Counted from the first letter of the stretch, positions 46,029 to 54,955 are shown. The stretch is 64,000 nt of DNA from Acinetobacter chinensis (GCF_002165375.2 NZ_CP032134.1:2480001-2544000); one strand, 5' to 3'. Translations and numbers: made by a program. Notes: generated from the sequence alone by a model not told the origin.

Positions 46029-46205
46029 ATGTTCGGTTCAAAAAGCAAATTACTCGCAATTTTAGTTATACTATCTCCATTCACATCTGTTTCAGCATTA
46101 GCAATGCCTATTATTCCAAGTTTTGATTTTACATCTGAACCACAGAATATGACTGTTGAAAATTCAAAAAACAGCAACAGCGAACAAAAAAAATCTGATG
46201 CTTAA
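46029..46205 (+). CDS. Short secreted peptide, 58 aa
   Basis: The frame opens MFGSKSKLLAILVI and contains a clear signal peptide (hydrophobic core LLAILVILSP, cleavage probably after SALA). A short polar mature part of about 33 residues follows (PIIPSFDFTSEPQ...NSNSEQKKSDA). AAGG lies eight bases before the ATG, and a strong terminator begins 20 bases after the stop. Ribosome-binding site, signal peptide and terminator together make a real gene likely. No cysteines, double-glycine leader or immunity gene is visible, so a bacteriocin is not supported. The function is unknown. Confidence 0.65.
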   Translation: MFGSKSKLLAILVILSPFTSVSALAMPIIPSFDFTSEPQNMTVENSKNSNSEQKKSDA

Positions 46206-46224
46206 AACATCTGATCATTAAAAT

Positions 46225-46257
46225 AAAGGTATTTCATTCAAGTTGAAATACCTTTTC
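46225..46257 (+). terminator. Terminator of the short peptide gene
   Basis: AAAGGTATTTCA pairs with TGAAATACCTTT across a seven-base loop, followed by a short T run. Confidence 0.85.
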
Positions 46258-46552
46258 AATATTCAGCTGAAGACTCCACCACCATTCTCAAATATTTATT
46301 TATGAATATTATATTTTCACTGTATCAACTATCCTGAACATCATCAGTATATTCCAGCTCGCCTCGCATATTCAGTCAATACATACATCGCTTAATCAAA
46401 CAGTCATATTAAAAAATGATATTTCACTCCAGTTGTTTATGGCATGCCCGTAAAACAGGCTGAAGTCACTGAAGCTATAAATACAAGTACAGGGAGTGAT
46501 TAAACAGTTATGTCAATGAAGTGATCACAAGCGTTACAAACTCTGATAAAGT
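46258..46552. other. Intergenic stretch ending in an orphan terminator
   Basis: No gene was recognised. A 19-codon frame at 46444-46503 (MPVKQAEVTEAINTSTGSD) has coding-like composition but no ribosome-binding site, and may be a gene remnant. The terminator at 46553-46578 implies that something here is transcribed. Confidence 0.35.
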
Positions 46553-46578
46553 AGCCTGCACCTGGCAGGCTTTTTATT
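46553..46578 (+). terminator. Orphan terminator before trpG
   Basis: AGCCTGC pairs with GCAGGCT across a five-base loop, followed by TTTTATTTT. The nearest upstream gene already has its own terminator 300 bp earlier. Confidence 0.8.
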
Positions 46579-46675
46579 TTGTTCCTGTCCGGCATTCCAT
46601 CCTGCATGGATACGACACGGGTACTGAAACCCACAAACAAAATAAATGTATAAATTTCTAAGGGATATGCTAAGT

Positions 46676-47260
46676 ATGCTTCTCATGATCGACAATTATG
46701 ACTCTTTTACCTATAACATCGTCCAGTATTTTGGCGAGTTAAATCAGGAAGTAAAAGTTGTCCGTAATGATGCCGTGACTCTGGAAGATATTGAACGATG
46801 GCAACCTAAGTATTTAGTGATTGGGCCTGGTCCCTGCTCTCCGTCTGAAGCGGGAATTTCAATTCCTGCCATTCAGCATTTTGCAGGAAAAATTCCACTG
46901 CTGGGTGTCTGCCTTGGACATCAGGCAATTGGTCAGGCCTTTGGTGGCAACATTGTACGTGCCAGAACTGTGATGCATGGTCGTTTATCTGATATGTATC
47001 ATAGTGATAAAGGCATATTCAGCAATCTACCTTCTCCGTTTTCAGCAACGCGCTATCATTCTTTAGTGATTGATCAGGCGACTGTTCCCGAATGCCTTGA
47101 AGTCACCTGCTGGACCAATGAAGCTGATGGCTCTATGGAAGAAATTATGGGTGTAAAGCATAAGACACTGCCTGTTGAAGGTGTGCAGTTTCATCCTGAA
47201 TCCATTTTAAGCCAGCACGGTCACCAGATCTTTAAAAACTTTCTTGATATTTACGCATAA
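46676..47260 (+). CDS. trpG: Anthranilate synthase glutaminase component
   Basis: The 194-residue class I glutamine amidotransferase supplies ammonia to anthranilate synthase in tryptophan synthesis; in Acinetobacter-type organisms it may also serve 4-amino-4-deoxychorismate synthase. The catalytic Cys is in GVCLGHQAIG (~80), and His and Glu are in VQFHPESILS (~170). The start at 46676 (MLLMIDNYDSFTYN) is the family start; the frame extends ten codons upstream without support. trpD follows 17 bases after the stop. Confidence 0.94.
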   Translation: MLLMIDNYDSFTYNIVQYFGELNQEVKVVRNDAVTLEDIERWQPKYLVIGPGPCSPSEAGISIPAIQHFAGKIPLLGVCLGHQAIGQAFGGNIVRARTVMHGRLSDMYHSDKGIFSNLPSPFSATRYHSLVIDQATVPECLEVTCWTNEADGSMEEIMGVKHKTLPVEGVQFHPESILSQHGHQIFKNFLDIYA

Positions 47261-47277
47261 CAGGCACAGTGAAACTG

Positions 47278-48324
47278 ATGGATATTTTACAAGCGTTAAA
47301 CAATATTACTAAAAACATTGAACTGACCCAGCCGCAAATGGAAGATGTCATGCGCATCATCATGAGCGGTGAAGCAACAGATGCCCAGATTGGTGCATTT
47401 ATGATGGGACTCCGCCTGAAAGGTGAAAGTATTGATGAGATCACAGCTGCTGCGCGTGTAATGCGCGAATTTGCCATTAAGATTGATGTCAGTGATATTC
47501 CTCATCTGATTGATATTGTGGGCACTGGCGGTGACGGTCAGAACTTATTTAATGTATCAACAGCATCTTCTTTTGTGATTGCAGCTGCGGGTGCAACCAT
47601 TGCCAAACATGGTAACCGTGGCGTTTCTTCAAAATCAGGTTCTTCTGATCTGCTTGAGCAGGCTGGCATTAACCTGGATCTGAATATGCAACAGACTGAA
47701 CGCTGTATCCGTGAAATGGGCGTTGGCTTCCTATTTGCACCGAATCATCATAAAGCGATGAAATATGCTGCAGGTCCCCGTAAAGAATTAGGTTTCCGCA
47801 GCATTTTCAACTTACTTGGCCCGCTTACGAATCCGGCTGGAGTGCGTCGTTTTGTGATTGGTGTGTTTTCCAGTGAATTATGCCGACCGATGGCAGAAGT
47901 TCTGAAACAGTTAGGGGCTGAACACGTCATGGTGGTTCATTCCAGAGATGGACTGGATGAAATCAGCCTGGCTTCTGCAACCTATGTTGCAGAGCTGAAA
48001 AATGGTGAAGTGACTGAATGGACGATTCAACCCGAAGATGTGGATATTGAATCTCAGACATTGACCGGTCTGTCTGTAGACAGCGCTGCTGAGAGCCTGG
48101 CTTTGATCCAGGATGCTTTAGGCAAGAAAAAATCTGCCAAAGGTGAAAAAGCTGCCAACATGATTGCCCTAAATGCAGGCGCAGGCATCTATGTTTCTGG
48201 GTTGACCAACAGCTATAAACAGGGTGTGGCACTGGCACATGACATTATCTATGGCGGACAGGCTTTAGAAAAAATGGGTGTTCTGGCAGAGTTCACAAAA
48301 ACACTGAAACAGTATGAAGCATAA
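47278..48324 (+). CDS. trpD: Anthranilate phosphoribosyltransferase
   Basis: The 348-residue cytosolic enzyme joins anthranilate to PRPP, the second step of tryptophan synthesis. The PRPP-binding glycine-rich loop is VGTGGDGQNLFNVSTAS, followed by AKHGNRGVSSKSGSSDLLE and GPRKELGFRSIFNLLGPLTNP, all typical. The ATG at 47278 is chosen to match the family N-terminus (MDILQALNNI); a GTG three codons earlier is possible. It lies between trpG and trpC in one operon. Confidence 0.95.
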   Translation: MDILQALNNITKNIELTQPQMEDVMRIIMSGEATDAQIGAFMMGLRLKGESIDEITAAARVMREFAIKIDVSDIPHLIDIVGTGGDGQNLFNVSTASSFVIAAAGATIAKHGNRGVSSKSGSSDLLEQAGINLDLNMQQTERCIREMGVGFLFAPNHHKAMKYAAGPRKELGFRSIFNLLGPLTNPAGVRRFVIGVFSSELCRPMAEVLKQLGAEHVMVVHSRDGLDEISLASATYVAELKNGEVTEWTIQPEDVDIESQTLTGLSVDSAAESLALIQDALGKKKSAKGEKAANMIALNAGAGIYVSGLTNSYKQGVALAHDIIYGGQALEKMGVLAEFTKTLKQYEA

Positions 48325-48340
48325 GAATTAAGGAAAAATC

Positions 48341-49150
48341 ATGGTGGATATTGCCAATACCATTTTAGGTAAAATTGTAGACCGTAAATACGAAGAATTT
48401 GCTGTACGTTTAAAGCAACGCAGTTTGAAAGATATTGAGGAACTTGCTCAGGCTGCAACGCCTGTCCGTGGTTTTGCACAGTCTTTACAAAGTAAACGCC
48501 CAGGTGTGATTGCTGAAATTAAAAAAGCATCTCCTTCGAAAGGCATCATTCGTGAAAACTTCAATCCTGCTGAAATTGCAGAACAGTATGAACAGGCAGG
48601 TGCTGCATGTTTATCCGTTTTGACAGATACTGATTTCTTCCAGGGTGCAGATGAAAACATTCAGATTGCACGCAGTCACTGCAGCTTGCCTGCTTTGCGT
48701 AAAGACTTCCTGATTGATCCTTATGGGGTCATTGAGGCGCGTGCATTGCATGCAGACTGTATTTTACTGATTGTGTCCTGCCTGTCAGATCAGCAGCTTG
48801 AAGAAATGTCGAAAACTGCTTTTGAGCAAAATCTGGATGTACTTGTAGAAGTGCATGATGAAGATGAGCTTGAACGTGCTTTACGCCTTTCTGAGCGGTG
48901 TTTGCTGGGTGTGAATAATCGTAACTTAAAAACTTTTGATGTTGATCTGGATACATCATTCCGTTTGAAAAAGTTACTTGATCCATCACGCTTACTGATC
49001 ACGGAAAGTGGCATCGCAACGCCTGATGATGTACGCAGGATGCAGGAACATGATATTCACGCTTTCCTGGTTGGTGAAAGTTTTATGAAACAGCCTCGCC
49101 CTGATCATGCGTTTACTGAATTGTTTGGTGTGCCTGAAACTGTAAAATAA
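48341..49150 (+). CDS. trpC: Indole-3-glycerol-phosphate synthase
   Basis: The 269-residue TIM-barrel enzyme performs the ring-closure step to indole-3-glycerol phosphate. Motifs VIAEIKKASPSKGIIRE, CLSVLTDTDFFQGADENI, LPALRKDFLIDPYG and LLITESGIATPDDV are all intact. It is a stand-alone TrpC without the fused TrpF domain of enteric bacteria. AAGGAAAA precedes the ATG. It is the last gene of trpGDC, 16 bases after trpD, and is closed by a terminator. Confidence 0.95.
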   Translation: MVDIANTILGKIVDRKYEEFAVRLKQRSLKDIEELAQAATPVRGFAQSLQSKRPGVIAEIKKASPSKGIIRENFNPAEIAEQYEQAGAACLSVLTDTDFFQGADENIQIARSHCSLPALRKDFLIDPYGVIEARALHADCILLIVSCLSDQQLEEMSKTAFEQNLDVLVEVHDEDELERALRLSERCLLGVNNRNLKTFDVDLDTSFRLKKLLDPSRLLITESGIATPDDVRRMQEHDIHAFLVGESFMKQPRPDHAFTELFGVPETVK

Positions 49151-49166
49151 ATCAGCTCCATCAATC

Positions 49167-49201
49167 AAAAAGCTCAGGCTGAACACATCCTGAGCTTTTT
49201 T
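49167..49201 (+). terminator. Terminator of trpGDC
   Basis: AAAAAGCTCAGG pairs with CCTGAGCTTTTT across a ten-base loop, followed by more T. Confidence 0.9.
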
Positions 49202-49274
49202 TATTTTAAAAATTTTCAGCTTAAATAAACAGCCATGTCCTGAAATAACCAGGAAACAGAGATATACCTTATTT

Positions 49275-49799
49275 TTATTTATATGGAAAATAATCAAAAC
49301 AGTTCACATTGGAACCATTCACACGTCTTTGCTCATACACCATTTCTCTTCGCTGCTCGTTGTAATACTTATCTTTTTCTGACATCAGCTTTAGAGCAGC
49401 AGCTGGTAAATCTTTCCTTCCTCCATTCGACATATGAACCTGCATCACATTGATCGCGGCACTTTCAGCTTCACATAATATTTTAATCTTTCGGCTCAGA
49501 TCCAGATCATCCCGGTTTGCCTGAACAAACTCTGACACTTTCTGATCAAAAAGCTTTTCATAATAACTGATGGCAAATGTAATCTGTCTGGATGTCATCT
49601 TACTGTTGATTTCCGGTGCAGCATTGGCATCTTCCCCAATAACCTTGCCACGTACCAGTTCAGGGTTATTGGGTAAAAGAACAGGATTCAGTACATAGGT
49701 TGTTAAACCCTCTTTCACCTTCCCCCAGTTAAACCCCTCTGCAAAAGTTGCCGTATTAACCGTTATACCTATCGCTAAAACAATCAGTTCAGTTTTCAT
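49275..49799 (-). CDS. Hypothetical exported protein, 174 aa
   Basis: A signal peptide (MKTELIVLAIGITVNTATFAEG) leads a mostly helical, charged mature protein with two or three conserved-looking parts: GLTTYVLNPVLLPNNPELVRGKVIGED, ISYYEKLFDQKVSEF and CEAESAAINVMQVHM. Two cysteines (ILCEAES and VNCFDYF) could form a disulfide. No family is recognised. It is convergent with trpC and stands alone. It is probably a periplasmic protein. Confidence 0.7.
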   Translation of the reverse strand: MKTELIVLAIGITVNTATFAEGFNWGKVKEGLTTYVLNPVLLPNNPELVRGKVIGEDANAAPEINSKMTSRQITFAISYYEKLFDQKVSEFVQANRDDLDLSRKIKILCEAESAAINVMQVHMSNGGRKDLPAAALKLMSEKDKYYNEQRREMVYEQRRVNGSNVNCFDYFPYK

Positions 49800-50116
49800 T
49801 AATATTTAATTAAGTATCTGTAAAATATAAATATTAATTATAACACTATAATTTTCATGTTTGTAAATCAAACAGGTATGTCATCTGCATCCAACATCAC
49901 TGTACAGCTCAGTCACTCTGACCAGGCTGCCTCTGAAAGTACTTCTGGCATGAAAAACAGAGCCGTTTCAGATCATGACGAAGCTCAACAATTGTCTCTG
50001 TATGCTGACCTGAAAGTAGTCCGTGAATGGTTAGCGCTATGTATTTCGGTTCAAATTTCAATGAAATCAGACTATAATTCACAGCAAATATGGTCATTTA
50101 CTGTTTTTTTGCAATT
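49800..50116. other. Divergent intergenic region
   Basis: It separates the exported hypothetical gene (-) from the Smr gene (+). An 87-codon frame at 49857-50120 overlaps the Smr start codon but has poor coding character and no ribosome-binding site. A likely -10 (TATAAT, in GACTATAATTC) for the Smr gene is at 50073-50078. Confidence 0.45.
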
Positions 50117-50818
50117 ATGAGTAATTCAGATTCACCCTTCTCTAAATCACAGCTCGATTTATTAAAACAGTTCAAAAAACAAATCACCCATCCACATTCT
50201 TCTAAAGTGGCGTCACAACATGAACAGAAGAAAGTGCAGGAAGTTGCACCTGAAGAAATCAGTGATGCTGATTTATTTAAAACAGCTTTAGGTGGTGTAA
50301 AGAAAATCGACAACAGCAATATTGCTAAAATCGAACGTACAGATGTGCGTAAAAAACCCGATGCAAAAATATTAGCAAAACGTGCTGCTGCAGAAGGTGC
50401 ATTTGAAACTGATGATGCAGAATTATCAGATACACAGGCTGTATTAAATCCAGTCGCAAGTCAGGCAACATTGAGCTATCGTATTGCCACCTTACAGCAC
50501 AAAGTTTTTGAAGATCTGAAAGCAGGAAATCTTCGCTGGTTTGAGGCAGTGGATTTACATGGCTGTACTGTTGAAGAAGCGCGTTCTGCGGTGTTACAGA
50601 TTATTCAGATTGCTAAAGCAGAAAACCAGAATGTCATCAAGATTGTGCATGGCAAAGGTCCTGAAGCCATTCTCAAAACCTATGTCAATGGCTGGCTTCG
50701 TCAGCATCGTGATGTACTGGCATTTGTCAGCGCACCTGAAAAACAGGGTGGAACGGGCGCAGTTTTAGTCCTGCTGAAACGTGCTGAGAAAAACCCTAAA
50801 TTTAACACCACATCATAA
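50117..50818 (+). CDS. Smr-domain protein (SmrA/SmrB type)
   Basis: From the ATG at 50117 the protein has 233 residues: a variable, charged N-terminal half (EQKKVQEVAPEEISDADLF) and a C-terminal Smr domain with the signature VDLHGCTVEEARSAV, then IKIVHGKGPEAILKTYVNGWL and GGTGAVLVLLKR. Smr domains are nicking endonuclease-like; E. coli SmrB cleaves mRNA at collided ribosomes. The full DLHG and HGKG motifs suggest activity. The start codon overlaps the stop of an upstream spurious frame, which is judged coincidental. Confidence 0.85.
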   Translation: MSNSDSPFSKSQLDLLKQFKKQITHPHSSKVASQHEQKKVQEVAPEEISDADLFKTALGGVKKIDNSNIAKIERTDVRKKPDAKILAKRAAAEGAFETDDAELSDTQAVLNPVASQATLSYRIATLQHKVFEDLKAGNLRWFEAVDLHGCTVEEARSAVLQIIQIAKAENQNVIKIVHGKGPEAILKTYVNGWLRQHRDVLAFVSAPEKQGGTGAVLVLLKRAEKNPKFNTTS

Positions 50819-50893
50819 CCCTTGATTTTAACTGGGAAATACCCCTCCTAAGTGACGGTTTATCTTATGATTAGCAAAAATCAGCTTTTTTTC

Positions 50894-50902
50894 TGCTACA
50901 AT
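50894..50902 (+). promoter_or_regulatory. Extended -10 promoter of folE
   Basis: TGCTACAAT gives an extended -10 (TGN plus TACAAT) 38 bases before the folE ATG. No good -35 is seen. Confidence 0.5.
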
Positions 50903-50940
50903 GCCGTCCTTGTTCAACCCGTATAAAGTGAACACGTTTT

Positions 50941-51495
50941 ATGTCTATGCAGCAATCCTACGCAAATATTTTAACTGCCGTTGGCGAGGACCTGGATCGT
51001 CCTGGTCTGAAAGATACGCCTATGCGTGCGGCTAAAGCTTTTTCGTACTTGACGTCTGGCTATAGCAAAACACTGGAAGAAGTGACCAATAATGCAGTCT
51101 TCCCTTCCAATAACCATGAAATGGTACTGGTCAAAAACATCGAATTTTATTCGCTGTGTGAGCATCATTTACTGCCGTTTCATGGTCGTGTCCATATTGC
51201 CTATCTGCCGGAAGGCAATGTCTTAGGCTTATCTAAATTTGCCCGCATCACTGAAATGTTTGCCCGTCGTCTACAGATTCAGGAACAGCTGACACAGCAG
51301 ATTGCTGAAGCCGTTGCTGAAGTAACTCAGGCACGTGGTGTTGCTGTTGTGATTGACTCTGCTCACATGTGTATGATGATGCGTGGTGTCAGCAAACAGG
51401 AATCCACAACCCGTACAGTGTCTTTTATCGGTGATTTTAAAACCAATAAAGAAGACCGTCGTGAATTCCTCATGGCTGTGCCTGAAGCACACTAA
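50941..51495 (+). CDS. folE: GTP cyclohydrolase I
   Basis: The 184-residue enzyme turns GTP into dihydroneopterin triphosphate, the first step of folate synthesis. Zinc ligands and active-site residues are in EFYSLCEHHLLPFHG and in VIDSAHMCMMMRGV, with GLSKFARITEMFARRLQIQE between them. This is the zinc-dependent type IA enzyme (CEHH intact). It starts 122 bp after the Smr gene and is followed by a hairpin terminator. Confidence 0.95.
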   Translation: MSMQQSYANILTAVGEDLDRPGLKDTPMRAAKAFSYLTSGYSKTLEEVTNNAVFPSNNHEMVLVKNIEFYSLCEHHLLPFHGRVHIAYLPEGNVLGLSKFARITEMFARRLQIQEQLTQQIAEAVAEVTQARGVAVVIDSAHMCMMMRGVSKQESTTRTVSFIGDFKTNKEDRREFLMAVPEAH

Positions 51496-51516
51496 GTTTT
51501 AAATGTATTTTTCCAG

Positions 51517-51542
51517 GCCTCAATTTTATTGGGGCTTTTGTT
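51517..51542 (+). terminator. Terminator after folE
   Basis: GCCTCAAT pairs with ATTGGGGC (one G-U pair) across three bases and is followed by TTTTG. It lies only 18 bases before the cupin start and may be partial. Confidence 0.7.
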
Positions 51543-51559
51543 TATATAGGGATTTTAAA

Positions 51560-51931
51560 ATGTCTGATCTCTGGCTTGCCGGTCAAGGCTTAACAAGCAG
51601 TGAAACAACCGTAGATTACCCTCGTCCTGACCGTTTAGTGAAAGGTAATCCTAAACGCTTAACCACGAGTCTGTATGAACATCCCAATATGAACTGTGGT
51701 ATCTGGCAATGTGAAGTCGGCGCATGGAATATTGTATTTGCCGACAATAAACAGGAATTTTTCAATATCATTGAAGGTATTGTACGCATTCACAATGCTG
51801 AGAATGATTCATTTATAGAAGTCAAAGCAGGTGAAGCAGGCATCATTCCGCCCGCATTCAAAGGCACATTTGAAGTGCTTGAAGCGGTTAAAAAATGCTT
51901 CGTTGTGGTTGAAGTCCCTGCAGCTGAATAA
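51560..51931 (+). CDS. Small cupin protein (cupin_3 / DUF861 type)
   Basis: From the ATG at 51560 (AGGGA six to eight bases upstream) the protein has 123 residues. The single cupin domain shows the pattern CGIWQCEVGAWNIVFADNKQEFFNIIEGIVRI and AGEAGIIPPAFKGTFEV, like the C-terminal cupin of ureidoglycine aminohydrolases. Such short stand-alone members are of unknown function. The frame is open 19 codons upstream through the folE terminator, which is not coding. It may be co-transcribed with folE by read-through. Confidence 0.78.
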   Translation: MSDLWLAGQGLTSSETTVDYPRPDRLVKGNPKRLTTSLYEHPNMNCGIWQCEVGAWNIVFADNKQEFFNIIEGIVRIHNAENDSFIEVKAGEAGIIPPAFKGTFEVLEAVKKCFVVVEVPAAE

Positions 51932-52174
51932 CCAGATGCAATCATTACAGCAATGGGTAATGATTCAGATCTCACTCATTTTTCAGCTTTTGGTTTAAGC
52001 TGCATTTTTAAATAATTAAATAAAAACAGACATTAATCCAACACCAGTCAAAAAATATCTACGGCGTTTCAAAAATAATAAGAAGCGTCATATTAATCAC
52101 ACTTATTTCATTTTTTCTTTCCGCTATTCTTGATTACAACAGAATGATTATCGAACAGCGATCCGAGGTTTAAA

Positions 52175-52861
52175 ATGAATAAATCAATTTTACAGGTTTT
52201 AACACCAGAAAACTCACAGATTATTTTTATTGATCATCAGCCACAGATGGCTTTTGGCGTACAGTCCATCGACCGTCAGGTATTAAAAAACAATACCGTT
52301 GGACTGGCTAAAGCAGCTAAAGTTTTTAATATTCCAACCACAATCACAACGGTAGAAACAGACAGTTTTTCAGGTCATACCTATCCTGAACTGCTCGATG
52401 TATTTCCAGACCTGCCACTGCTTGAACGTACTTCCATGAACTCATGGGATGATCAGAAAGTCCGTGATTCACTGGCAAAAAATCAACGCAAAAAAATTAT
52501 TGTTTCAGGTCTATGGACTGAAGTGTGTAATTTAACTTTTGCTCTGAGTGCCCTGCACGACACAGACTATGAAATTTATATGGTTGCAGATGCTTCAGGT
52601 GGCACAACCAAAGAAGCACATGACTATGCCATGCAGCGCATGATTCAGGCAGGTGTCATTCCTGTCACCTGGCAGCAGGTGCTGCTCGAATGGCAACGTG
52701 ACTGGGCTAAACGCGACAGCTATGACGCGGTAATGGACATCGTCCGTGAACACTCTGGCGCATACGGTATGGGTGTGGACTATGCATACACTATGGTACA
52801 TAAAGCACCTCAGCGCACTCAGTCCCAGCATGAAACTGTTGCACCAGTTCCAGCAAAATAA
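52175..52861 (+). CDS. Isochorismatase-family hydrolase, YcaC-like
   Basis: The 228-residue protein has the cysteine hydrolase fold, with Asp in IIFIDHQPQMAFG (~20) and nucleophile Cys in SGLWTEVCNLTFAL (~118), and ends with a region typical of YcaC relatives (WQRDWAKRDSYDAVMDIVREHSGAYG). YcaC-type enzymes form octamers and their substrate is unknown. A 26-residue polar tail rich in Q, T, P and V follows. A short hairpin separates it from the amidohydrolase gene, so the two may be co-expressed. Cytosolic. Confidence 0.85.
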   Translation: MNKSILQVLTPENSQIIFIDHQPQMAFGVQSIDRQVLKNNTVGLAKAAKVFNIPTTITTVETDSFSGHTYPELLDVFPDLPLLERTSMNSWDDQKVRDSLAKNQRKKIIVSGLWTEVCNLTFALSALHDTDYEIYMVADASGGTTKEAHDYAMQRMIQAGVIPVTWQQVLLEWQRDWAKRDSYDAVMDIVREHSGAYGMGVDYAYTMVHKAPQRTQSQHETVAPVPAK

Positions 52862-52868
52862 CAATCAG

Positions 52869-52895
52869 GGCGTACTTTGATACGCCTTCTTTTTT
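52869..52895 (+). terminator. Hairpin terminator before the amidohydrolase gene
   Basis: GGCGTA pairs with TACGCC across six bases and is followed by TTCTTTTTT. The short stem suggests a partial terminator. Confidence 0.65.
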
Positions 52896-52931
52896 CTTGA
52901 TGTACAACCATTGTCATAAAAGGAAATTGTC

Positions 52932-54794
52932 ATGTCTGCAATACAGGTCATATATAAAAACGGAAAAATTACAACGCTTGATCGACAGCACCCTGAAGTG
53001 GAAGCACTTGCCATCAGTGACGGAAAAATCTTTCAGGTGGGTGACAACCAGGACATTTTAAAACTGGCAGATCGAGACACAAAAATTATTGATCTGAATG
53101 GCCGTCGGGTCATTCCAGGTCTGAATGACAGTCACCTGCACATTATCCGTGGTGGCTTGAATTACAACATGGAACTGCGCTGGGAAGGTGTTCCCTCTGT
53201 CGCAGATGCACTCAGATTACTGAAAGAACAGGCAGATAACACCCCTGCTCCTCAATGGGTTCGTGTGGTCGGTGGCTGGTCAGAGTTTCAGTTTATTGAG
53301 CGACGCTTACCTACACTCGAAGAGCTGAATAAAGCAGCTCCTGATACCCCTGTATTTGTTTTACACCTGTATGCCCGTGCCATGCTGAACCGTGCCGCAC
53401 TGAATGTACTGGGCTTCAACAAAGACACCCCAGATCCACCAGGTGGAAAAATTCAGCGCGATGAAAAAGGTGAACCGACAGGCTTACTGCTTGCTACGCC
53501 ATCTGCCATGATTCTGTACTCCACCTTAGGCAAAGCACCAACTTTGCCCGTGGAAGATCAGGTCAATTCCACCCGCCATTTCATGCGTGAACTGAACCGT
53601 TTAGGCATTACCTCTGCGATTGATGCAGGAGGTGGTGGACAGAATTATCCCGATGATTATGCCGTAATCAATGAACTACATAAAAATGATCAGATGACTG
53701 TGCGTATTGCCTACAACCTGTTTGCCCAGAAAGCTGGTTCAGAACTGCAGGATTATCAGAAATGGACAGATATGACATTTCCTGGAGATGGAGATTCATT
53801 GTTACAGGTCAATGGTGCAGGTGAAAACCTGACCTGGTCTGCAGGTGATTTTGAAAACTTTGTCGAACCACGCCCTGTCCTGCCTGAAAATATGGAAAGT
53901 GAACTGGAAAGCATCGTGGAATTACTGGCAGAGAAAAAATGGCCTTTCCGTATTCATGCCACCTATGATGAAAGTATTGACCGGATGCTGAATGTTTTTG
54001 AGCGGGTCAACTCCAGACAACCCTTTGCAACACGTTTTATTATTGACCATGCAGAAACAGTTTCTGAACGGAATATTGAACGGATTGGTGCATTGGGCGG
54101 TGGTATTGCTATTCAGCACCGTATGGCTTTCCAGGGGGAAACCTTTGTTCAGCGTTATGGACAGGAAGCTGCGGCTGCAACACCACCTGTAAAGAAAATG
54201 CTTGAACTGGGAGTTCCTGTCGGGGCTGGTACTGATGCAACCCGTGTAGCCTCCTATAACCCATGGGTATGTCTGTACTGGCTCTCTACAGGAAAAACAC
54301 TGGGCGGTTTAAGCCTGTTTGATGAAAAGAATATTCTGGACCGTAAAACTGCACTGGAACTCTGGACCAAAGGTTCTGCATGGTTCTCAGGTGAGCAAAA
54401 TGTGAAAGGTGCTTTAACTGCAGGCGAATATGCAGATCTGGTTGTCCTGTCCGATGACTACTTCCAGGTTGAAGCTGAAAATATTCAGTGGATTGAATCT
54501 GTACTGACTGTCATGGGCGGAAAAGTGGTTTATGCAGGTGCCGAGTTTAAACAGGACGATCCTCCATTACCACCGGCTTCACCCGACTGGTCACCGGTGA
54601 AAAAATTTGGTGGCTACTGGCGTCGTTCGGAAAACCGCAATGCACCCTCCTTACAACCGTTGCAGTCTGAGTCCTGCGCATGTTCAAACAGCTGTGGCAT
54701 GCATGGTCACAGTCATGCATGGTTTATGGACGTCCCTGTCAAAGACAAAAAATCGTTCTGGGGTGCGCTGGGCTGTTCATGTTTTGCATTCTGA
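52932..54794 (+). CDS. YtcJ-like metal-dependent amidohydrolase with Cys/His-rich tail
   Basis: The 620-residue protein is an amidohydrolase of the YtcJ (amidohydrolase_3) family: PGLNDSHLHIIRGG (~63-76, HxH metal ligands), WVRVVGGWSEFQF, IDHAETVSERN (~370) and GAGTDATRVASYNPW (~432). Usual members have about 540-570 residues. Here an extra C-terminal tail (~580-620) has five cysteines and three histidines in ESCACSNSCGMHGHSHAW and LGCSCFAF, a likely metal-binding appendage. No signal peptide is present. AAAGGAAA precedes the ATG. The substrate is unknown. It is followed by XapX and two DUF1275 genes in the same direction. Confidence 0.85.
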   Translation: MSAIQVIYKNGKITTLDRQHPEVEALAISDGKIFQVGDNQDILKLADRDTKIIDLNGRRVIPGLNDSHLHIIRGGLNYNMELRWEGVPSVADALRLLKEQADNTPAPQWVRVVGGWSEFQFIERRLPTLEELNKAAPDTPVFVLHLYARAMLNRAALNVLGFNKDTPDPPGGKIQRDEKGEPTGLLLATPSAMILYSTLGKAPTLPVEDQVNSTRHFMRELNRLGITSAIDAGGGGQNYPDDYAVINELHKNDQMTVRIAYNLFAQKAGSELQDYQKWTDMTFPGDGDSLLQVNGAGENLTWSAGDFENFVEPRPVLPENMESELESIVELLAEKKWPFRIHATYDESIDRMLNVFERVNSRQPFATRFIIDHAETVSERNIERIGALGGGIAIQHRMAFQGETFVQRYGQEAAAATPPVKKMLELGVPVGAGTDATRVASYNPWVCLYWLSTGKTLGGLSLFDEKNILDRKTALELWTKGSAWFSGEQNVKGALTAGEYADLVVLSDDYFQVEAENIQWIESVLTVMGGKVVYAGAEFKQDDPPLPPASPDWSPVKKFGGYWRRSENRNAPSLQPLQSESCACSNSCGMHGHSHAWFMDVPVKDKKSFWGALGCSCFAF

Positions 54795-54955
54795 TGCCCT
54801 GTTCAAAAACCTTCTGAACGGTCTGTAGCGCTCAGATGGAATGTTTATCAATGCACAGTCTCTCAGCATGAAGTTTTAAAACTGAAAATGACAGATTGTG
54901 CATCTGATTTCCCTGAAACCACCAGAAATAAATTTAATTTTTCCCAGGATACATC

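Noticed and set aside
46029..46205. Reading the short secreted peptide as a bacteriocin.
   Set aside because: It has a Sec-type signal, not a double-glycine leader, and there is no neighbouring immunity or export gene.
49857..50120. An 87-codon frame before the Smr gene whose stop overlaps the Smr start as ATGA.
   Set aside because: It has no ribosome-binding site, a low-complexity composition, and runs across the likely TATAAT promoter element of the Smr gene. The overlap is probably chance.
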